From: Candidatus Brocadia carolinensis
GTDB taxonomy: Bacteria; Planctomycetota; Brocadiia; Brocadiales; Brocadiaceae
Assembly (NCBI GenBank): GCA_002009475.1
Contig: AYTS01000044.1
Location: 1 to 44,490, forward strand
DNA: 44,490 nucleotides
Direction: 5' to 3'
Of the stretch, positions 38,800 through 44,490 are shown piece by piece. A model generated the notes under the pieces. That model had not been told where the DNA came from, made no database searches, and saw only the letters and a list, made by a program, of their open reading frames with translations. Each line of letters starts with the position of its first letter. The stretch's first letter is position 1. A program made the position numbers and the translations under genes.

Positions 38800-40341
38800 G
38801 TGCAGAAAGATGAAGTGTTAAAGGTGGTGCTGAGTTCTCCCGCATTGCCTACCTTACCAGCCATAGCATCAAAACTCATCTCGATCACATCAAAACCGGA
38901 AACGGACATCAGCGAAATTGCCAATCTGCTTTCAAAAGACATTGCTTTGTCCGCAAAGGTGCTAAAGATTGCCAATTCTGCCTTCTACAGCTTTTCCAGT
39001 AAAATAAGCACCGTACACCAGGCAGTGTCAAATATGGGGAAAAACGCAATCAGAAGCCTGGTGCTCTCCGTTTCTTTTCTTGAAATTAAAACAAATGAGA
39101 AGAATGAATGCTTTCGCCATGAAAAGTTCTGGCAGAAATCCCTTTCGGCAGCTGTTGCAGCAACACTTATCATGTCGGAAATCGACAAATCAGATCCCGA
39201 GGAAATATTTACTGCAGCGCTCCTTCAGGATATCGGAGAGTTGATTGTTATGCGCACCTTCCCGGAACAATACGAACAAGTCTTGAGGACGTTATCCGAA
39301 ACACAGAAGGAGGTGCTTGAGGTTGAAGAGCAGTTTATCGGGGCTAATCACACATTTGTCGGGCATGAAGTTGCTCGTAACTGGGGCTTTCCCACGGGCC
39401 TTCTGATCCCGATACAATACCATCACGACCCTGACGGCTGGCCGGGCAACGACAAAAAAATGAAGATTGCAACAAAGGTTGTTTACTTGTCAGGCCTGAT
39501 TGCAAACATCTTAAGCGCTTTTAGACCCCAGGAAAATCATAAACATTTTGTCGAAAGATCCAAGACAATGCTGGGCTTTAATGAGAAAATTATTGATGGA
39601 ATCATGGAAAAAGTTCATTCGGGAATAATCGAAACAGCCACCTTTTTCGACATTCCTGTGGAAAGTCCCAAACCGGTTGAATTGATCCTGCAGGAGGCGA
39701 ATATTGCCTTAAGCCTTATTAACCTGTCCTATGAACAGATTAATAAGGAACTCATTTCCGCTAAGATAGAGCTACAAAAGCTTACCAAAGACCTTGAACT
39801 ACAAAATAAACGCCTCGAAAAGCTTGCCCATATCGATGGACTTACGGAAGTATACAATCACCGCTATTTGCAAAATTTCCTTGAGATAGAAATACGCAGG
39901 TCATTGCGTAGTCAGATACCTGTTAGCCTTATCCTCCTTGACATTGACCATTTTAAAATTTTTAACGATAATTACGGGCATCAGACCGGCGATTTTATTT
40001 TGAAAGAGATGTGCAGACTCGTGAAAAAAACCATCCGGGATTACGACATTGTCGCACGTTACGGCGGCGAAGAATTCGCCATTGTGCTTGTCGAAACAGC
40101 CCAAAAAGACGCTATTAAAATTGCCGAAAATTTACGGCAGCTTATTGCCACAAACATTTTTATCGATGGTGTTAAAGATTATAAGGTAACGGCAAGTTTC
40201 GGTGTGGCAACGGTACAACCCATAAATAAAGAATTCAAAAACAGCGATCTTATCGATTTTGCAGATAAAGCGCTCTATGAATCAAAGAAAAAGGGACGCA
40301 ACAGGGTTTCCGCTTATACTCAGAAACGGAGGTGGTTCTAA
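38800..40341 (+). CDS. HDOD-GGDEF diguanylate cyclase
   Basis: 513 residues from GTG 38800, which has AAAAGGAAAG about six bases before it. The HDOD domain (about 10-280) has LPTLPAIASKLISI, LSAKVLKIANSAFYSF and AALLQDIGEL, where the His of the HD pair is replaced by Gln, so it is not an enzyme. A coiled coil follows (about 300-340, LQKLTKDLELQNKRLEKL), then GGDEF (about 345-505) with IDGLTEVYNHRY, LLDIDHFKIFNDNYGH, inhibitory site RDYD and active motif RYGGEEF. It should make cyclic-di-GMP, and is divergently placed from the PilZ-bearing synthases, which are natural receivers of that signal. Confidence 0.93.
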   Translation: MQKDEVLKVVLSSPALPTLPAIASKLISITSKPETDISEIANLLSKDIALSAKVLKIANSAFYSFSSKISTVHQAVSNMGKNAIRSLVLSVSFLEIKTNEKNECFRHEKFWQKSLSAAVAATLIMSEIDKSDPEEIFTAALLQDIGELIVMRTFPEQYEQVLRTLSETQKEVLEVEEQFIGANHTFVGHEVARNWGFPTGLLIPIQYHHDPDGWPGNDKKMKIATKVVYLSGLIANILSAFRPQENHKHFVERSKTMLGFNEKIIDGIMEKVHSGIIETATFFDIPVESPKPVELILQEANIALSLINLSYEQINKELISAKIELQKLTKDLELQNKRLEKLAHIDGLTEVYNHRYLQNFLEIEIRRSLRSQIPVSLILLDIDHFKIFNDNYGHQTGDFILKEMCRLVKKTIRDYDIVARYGGEEFAIVLVETAQKDAIKIAENLRQLIATNIFIDGVKDYKVTASFGVATVQPINKEFKNSDLIDFADKALYESKKKGRNRVSAYTQKRRWF

Positions 40342-40647
40342 TATTCCGGGTTCGCATGTCGTATCGAATAGCGTCGAGTTGAGTTGAACGAGAGTGAAAC
40401 CAAACATCAATCGCTCATTGCATCAATAACCTTGTAGGGTTTCGTGCCTCAACCCAACCAAACTGCAGTATCAACTATAATTTTCTCCACATCATTTTCA
40501 TTCGGCTATAGTAACTAACGTCCTTTTTCTGAGGCAGGCAAGGAATCGCCCTTAAAAGGGGAGGAGCCAGAGAGATCTTAAAATACTCTGATATAAAAAA
40601 TACGATGAAAAAAGACACCAGTTCAACAACAAAGTTTAATCAAAAAC
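40342..40647. other. Intergenic region without gene
   Basis: No open frame of note. It includes GTAGGGTTTCGTGCCTCAAC followed by CCAACC near 40433-40460, a string that resembles widely scattered intergenic repeats. No clear terminator or promoter is seen. Confidence 0.45.
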
Positions 40648-41517
40648 ATGAACATGAGTGAGTTTGTCATGAACCACGAGGTTATTACTCGACTCGGGTT
40701 CTTTTTCGGTATCCTGGCGATTATGGCACTGTGGGAACTGATAGCGCCCCGGCGGGTACGTACGGTCTCAAAGGTATTTCGCTGGATGAATAATCTTGGG
40801 GTTGTATTCCTGAACAGTTTTCTGTTGCGCATCGTCTTTCCCACGGCAGCGGCAGGTATGGCGGTATTCGCTCAAAAACACGGATGGGGCATTTTCAATT
40901 ACTTCCAGTTCCCGCATAAAACTGTCGTCATGGTATCATCCGTGGTTACCATGGACTTTGCCATCTACCTGCAACACGTAATGTTTCACGCTGTCCCTGT
41001 CTTTTGGCGTATGCACCGCATGCATCATGCGGATCTGGACTTTGATGTTACTACCGGTGTGCGGTTTCATCCTCTGGAAATTATACTCTCCATGCTGATC
41101 AAGTTTGCGGTAATTATCGTGTTGGGACCGCCTGTGCTGGCAGTGATTGTATTTGAAGTGATACTCAATGCAACATCCATGTTCAACCACGGCAATGTAC
41201 GCATGCTTCGCGGCGTAGACTACGTGCTTCGCTGGTTTGTAGTGACACCCGACATGCACCGGGTGCACCATTCGATAGAGGTCGACGAGACCAACAGCAA
41301 CTTCGGTTTTAACCTGCCGTGGTGGGACCGATTGTTAGGCACTTACCGGGCACAGCCATGTATGGGCCACGAAGGTATGACCATCGGACTCAGGGACTTC
41401 CGGGATACAAAGCGCTGCACAAGCTTGCCTGGCATGCTGGCAATTCCCTTTCTTAGCAAAGTCACTGGCTATGCAATCACGGGTCGCACACGGGAAAAGC
41501 CCAAGGATGACCATTAA
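40648..41517 (+). CDS. Fatty acid hydroxylase / sterol desaturase family membrane protein
   Basis: 289 residues with about four membrane segments (10-30, 45-65, 85-105, 150-175). The di-iron histidine clusters are present: QHVMFH, HRMHHAD, NHGN and MHRVHHSIEVDETNSNFGF. The family inserts oxygen or a double bond into lipids (fatty acids, sterols, sphingoid bases) at the membrane. The substrate is not readable. The start may be ATG 40648 or 40654; neither has a good ribosome binding site. It is one of only two intact plus-strand genes in this window. Confidence 0.9.
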   Translation: MNMSEFVMNHEVITRLGFFFGILAIMALWELIAPRRVRTVSKVFRWMNNLGVVFLNSFLLRIVFPTAAAGMAVFAQKHGWGIFNYFQFPHKTVVMVSSVVTMDFAIYLQHVMFHAVPVFWRMHRMHHADLDFDVTTGVRFHPLEIILSMLIKFAVIIVLGPPVLAVIVFEVILNATSMFNHGNVRMLRGVDYVLRWFVVTPDMHRVHHSIEVDETNSNFGFNLPWWDRLLGTYRAQPCMGHEGMTIGLRDFRDTKRCTSLPGMLAIPFLSKVTGYAITGRTREKPKDDH

Positions 41518-41638
41518 CCTTTTTGAACTGTTATTTACCTACATCTTATACCATAGCAAAGCTGCAACCAATCCCCCCCTATCACGTGGAGAAAAGGAGG
41601 GTATAAGAGAACTGTTGGACCTTTCATGATAGAAACCA

Positions 41639-43131
41639 TTAAAGCGCTTCTACCCGGTTTCTTCCTTCTTCTTTTGCCTTATGCAACGCCTTGTTTGCGA
41701 GCTTGATCAGGGTTTCTTGTTCTGTCCCATGCTCCGGGTATGAAGCAATGCCAATGCTCATGGTTATTTTAAGAGTCTGTCCCGACACAACATCATCAAA
41801 GTCCGCAGCTTCAATAATTCTCCGGATTGCATCTGCCTTCACGATGGCTTGTGTCGCGAACAACGCAGGCATAATAATGGCAAATTCTTCGCCGCCATAC
41901 CGTGCGACGATATCTGATTTACTCACAGAATCATTCAGAACCCTGGCTATTTGTTGCAATAAACGATCGCCGACCTTATCTCCGTAAGTATTATTCAAAT
42001 TTTTGAAATGATCCAAATCCAGAATAAGAAGGCTAACGTGTTCATTACGTCTTTTTGCCAGAATCAACTGTTTGCCCAGTATCTCATTGAAGAACCTTCT
42101 ATTGTATACCCCGGTAAGCTCGTCTGTTATGTTCCTGTGTTGCGCGATATCAAGAAGTTCCAGCCTATGGAGAGATAAAGCCGTCAGCCCCACATAGTTT
42201 GATATAAGCCTATGGGTCTTTTCGTCGTCCCAACGGAGAATATCTTTTTTTTATCAACAGAACGATTCCAAACGTTATCGCACCTGCTATTAAAGGAATG
42301 CACAAATAACCACCCTGTTCATCTTTGTGGATTACACACTCACACGAAGTATCTTGAGTGATGTCTTTTTTTAAAACATTCCTTGCCTGTTTTCATTACA
42401 CGGCATAAAGAGGGGTCCAGGATGACTTCGTTTCTGATGAGTTCATTTACCGGCATAGAAGGATCTATCATAGGCACATACAGCATGTTTCTCTCTCTGT
42501 CCAGCATTATTACCGCGACAATATCCGGGTCAAAATGTTTTCGTAAGGCTAGTACCATATGCTTAAATACCGCATCTTCGGCTGCTGCATCATTCATGAT
42601 CGTGGAATAGGACATGAAATCCTCGAGTTCCCGAATGTGTTTATTTCTTTCTTCTTCTGCCCTCTTGCGTTCCGTAATATCTTCTTTAACGGCAACAAAG
42701 TGCGTAATAGCATCCTGCGAATTCTTTACTGCTGAAATGGATGCAAATTCCCAATAGAGTTCACCGTTCTTTTTTCTGTTACAAAATTCTCCCCGCCACT
42801 CCTTTCCCGCTGTAATGGTTTCCCACATTTGACGGAATTCCTCAGATGATACATTATCGGGCTTTAGGATGCGTGGATTTTTTCCTATGACTTCTTCGGG
42901 ACGGTAGCCCGTTAACTGAGTGAACTTGGGGTTTACGTATTCGATAATTCCCCGGTTGTTCGTAATTACAATCGTACTTGAACTTTGCTCTATAGCGCGG
43001 TATAACCTGCGAAGTTCTTCCTCTGCCTTTTTGCGTTCAATAATTTCAGCTTGCAGGTCTTTATTTTTCATCGCCAGTTCTTCAGCGGTAGCAGTTGTGC
43101 CATTTTTCAGAAATACATCGGATGTATTCAA
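41639..43131 (-). CDS. PAS-GAF-like-GGDEF diguanylate cyclase (two frameshifts)
   Basis: About 496 residues after repair. Short coiled coil (20-40), PAS domain (about 40-160: AIEQSSSTIVITNNRGIIEY, GYRPEEVIGKNPRIL) with PAC, then a GAF-like region (about 170-330: IVAVIMLDRERNMLYVPMID, CFKKDITQDTSCECV), then GGDEF (about 335-495) with ITDELTGVYNRRFF and RYGGEEF. The inhibitory site is absent: SKSD stands where RxxD would be, so product feedback is not expected. Two tracts hold an extra base: 7 T at 42366-42372 and 8 T at 42245-42252; deleting one base in each connects sensor and GGDEF parts. The start is TTG 43131 and uncertain. Confidence 0.82.
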
Positions 43132-43174
43132 AGCATCTTCCCATCGTTTTTTTCAAAAAAAATTATTTCCTAAC

Positions 43175-43215
43175 TTCTGCAAATGATTTTCGCTGTGTGA
43201 AAATCATTTGCAGAA
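43175..43215. terminator. Perfect 17-bp hairpin upstream of the PAS-GGDEF gene
   Basis: TTCTGCAAATGATTTTC, a 7-nt loop (GCTGTGT) and GAAAATCATTTGCAGAA form a perfect stem. On the minus strand an eight-T run follows after about 14 bases. It lies between the amidase gene (end 43373) and the GGDEF gene (start 43131). It may end the amidase transcript or act as an operator or attenuator for the GGDEF gene. Confidence 0.6.
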
Positions 43216-43372
43216 TTTAGGTTAAATCAAAAACGCCTTAAGAAAAAATGCGCCGTTTAAATTTTTAACAAAATAATGTTATAACCGAACACCGATAACA
43301 TGGTTTATATGAAGTGGAGGGCTTTTGTCGGGTATTCACTTGACAACGTTACTATAGAATTAGGAAAGAGTC

Positions 43373-44095
43373 CTATAATTCCTGAATAAGATTGTTTCTT
43401 TTTGACGCGATTTGCAGTAATCTTGTCTTAATTTCTGCAAATGGAAAATTTTTGCCGGGACAGGCTGTACATTTTTGATGTACCTGCTTATGTTGTAATA
43501 TATTGGATGAGGCAATATTATACTTTCTGGAAAGATATTGAATTAACCTCACCAACGACTCGATCTGATTTTCGGTAGGAACATCCGCGTTTTCAAAATC
43601 ACCAACCAGACAAATTCCTATTGCTACCCGATTGCAAGCTACATTTGCCGTGTGTGCACCATGAATCTGTTTCTTCCATCGATTACCAACTTCAATCTCG
43701 CCATCCCCGGAAAAAGATCCATTGCCAATCACAAAATGATAGGCAAGCCCGTGTTCCCATTTTCTTTTTTCCCGGTGATAATAATCAAATCGCGCTGCAT
43801 TCCCTTTATTCGTGGCGCTATGATGAATGACAATATATTCCCATGGTTTATCACTTACGTCAGTACAGCAAAGATGCGTAAGGTTTTGCGCATGAAAGAG
43901 ATTGCTGGAATTTGCGTGTCCGTTAGCCCATTTAACCTTTGCGCCGGGGAAAAAAAGCAGAGAAATGAAAAGCCCTAATGCAACTATAATCATGGACAGC
44001 GAAAGACATTGAATTATTCTTTCGCAGGTATGCTTCGTTTTATTCCCAAAACCTATTAAGTTCCGCGTTAGTATGGAAAATGTTTTTCTATACAT
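43373..44095 (-). CDS. N-acetylmuramoyl-L-alanine amidase (Amidase_2 / PGRP fold)
   Basis: About 240 residues from ATG 44095, chosen since AAGGTGG lies five bases upstream; a GTG at 44104 is possible. One N-terminal membrane segment or uncleaved signal (about 29-50, SMIIVALGLFISLLFF), then an amidase-2 domain: YIVIHHSATNKG with a zinc-binding His, LAYHFVIGNG, IHGAHTANVACNRVAIGICLVG and a C-terminal HQKCTACPGKNFP with the last zinc ligands (H and C). The enzyme cuts between muramic acid and L-Ala in peptidoglycan, in the periplasm or cell wall. This shows that the organism handles peptidoglycan. It has no operon partner. Confidence 0.9.
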   Translation of the reverse strand: MYRKTFSILTRNLIGFGNKTKHTCERIIQCLSLSMIIVALGLFISLLFFPGAKVKWANGHANSSNLFHAQNLTHLCCTDVSDKPWEYIVIHHSATNKGNAARFDYYHREKRKWEHGLAYHFVIGNGSFSGDGEIEVGNRWKKQIHGAHTANVACNRVAIGICLVGDFENADVPTENQIESLVRLIQYLSRKYNIASSNILQHKQVHQKCTACPGKNFPFAEIKTRLLQIASKRNNLIQEL

Positions 44096-44490
44096 AGGGA
44101 CCACCTTAATAAAAATTCTCTAGAAATAAAAACAACCATCCTGTGAAAATATTCATACAGAACAAATTCGGCAGGAAGGCTATCTTTAACATCTCTTACC
44201 GTACCTAGAGCGTTTTATTTCAGGCACATGCCATCTAAGCGGATTAAAGACCCTTTCCTTTGCGCCCCCAGATCACTCTGAGTTTGCCTTTATCGTTCTT
44301 TAATTATAAATTTTAATTCTGTATTGTCAACTGATAATCGCGAATTCTTTTACTAATCGGTCAGTAACCGCCCGCAGAGCGGGTGGCTTGATTAGCCCTA
44401 ACCGAACTTACGCAAAAAGTGTAGCCGAAGCGGTACTTTTGCATAGTGAGCAAGTCGTAAGTGGTTGAATAATACGGGTCGAGAATTTTT
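44096..44490. other. Right-edge intergenic sequence
   Basis: No gene to the end of the window. It holds a hairpin near 44370-44387 (CCCGC-AGA-GCGGG) and an imperfect dyad around 44413-44443 (GCAAAAAGTGTAGCCGAAGC with TACTTTTGC). Both look like dispersed repeats. Confidence 0.45.

Overview
The window reads as a chromosomal segment of a Gram-negative, diderm bacterium rich in TPR proteins, sigma-54 regulation and cyclic-di-GMP signalling. The mix (partner-switching regulators, STN/TPR proteins, PilZ-tailed glycan synthases, a sterol-desaturase-family hydroxylase, AT-rich genes next to more GC-rich ones) is compatible with a planctomycete, perhaps a Brocadiales/anammox type. That placement is inference from gene content only. 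Nearly everything lies on the minus strand; only two intact genes (38.8-41.5 kb) are on the plus strand.

Layout. 0-0.6 kb: a gene tail at the edge and an IS1380-type transposase remnant. 0.6-8.8 kb: an AT-rich minus-strand block. In transcription order it holds an FlgM-like anti-sigma factor, a CsgG/FlgT-like TPR lipoprotein-type protein, an NtrC-type sigma-54 regulator, a REC/PP2C-like/HATPase partner-switch protein, its STAS antagonist, a membrane TPR protein and a secreted STN-TPR protein. 9.2-15.1 kb: a hybrid histidine kinase, an MsbA-like ABC exporter and a zinc-type alcohol dehydrogenase. 15.6-18.5 kb: a more GC-rich DUF4062 / NACHT ATPase / formylglycine-generating-enzyme-like (FGE) gene set, probably one broken conflict-type STAND gene. 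19-23.7 kb: a family-8 glycoside hydrolase and a very long BcsC-like TPR/beta-barrel protein. 24-31 kb: HDOD protein, REC-GGDEF-HD regulator, Hpt protein, hybrid kinase and an unassigned sensor-like protein. 31.2-38.3 kb: membrane TPR protein, SGNH-hydrolase-like membrane protein, IS630 remnant and two tandem BcsA-like synthases each with two PilZ-like regions. 38.8-44.1 kb: HDOD-GGDEF protein, fatty-acid/sterol hydroxylase family protein, PAS-GGDEF protein and an N-acetylmuramoyl-L-alanine amidase.

How the genes may work together. The region from 19 to 43 kb looks like a dispersed exopolysaccharide locus. BcsA-like synthases would make and translocate a beta-glucan, the BcsC-like barrel would export it, the GH8 enzyme would trim it and the SGNH protein may decorate it. 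Three GGDEF proteins, two HDOD proteins and a hybrid kinase/Hpt/REC-GGDEF phosphorelay could set cyclic-di-GMP for the PilZ domains. The 0.6-8.8 kb block looks like an envelope or secretion assembly with its own partner-switch and sigma-54 control.

A striking property is that many genes are split by single-base indels. I count twelve A/T homopolymers of 6-9 nt where removing one base restores a full-length domain protein, and five places where adding one base does so. I annotate these genes as restored spans and give the indel positions. Whether they are sequencing errors, real pseudogenes or transcriptional slippage sites cannot be decided from sequence alone.
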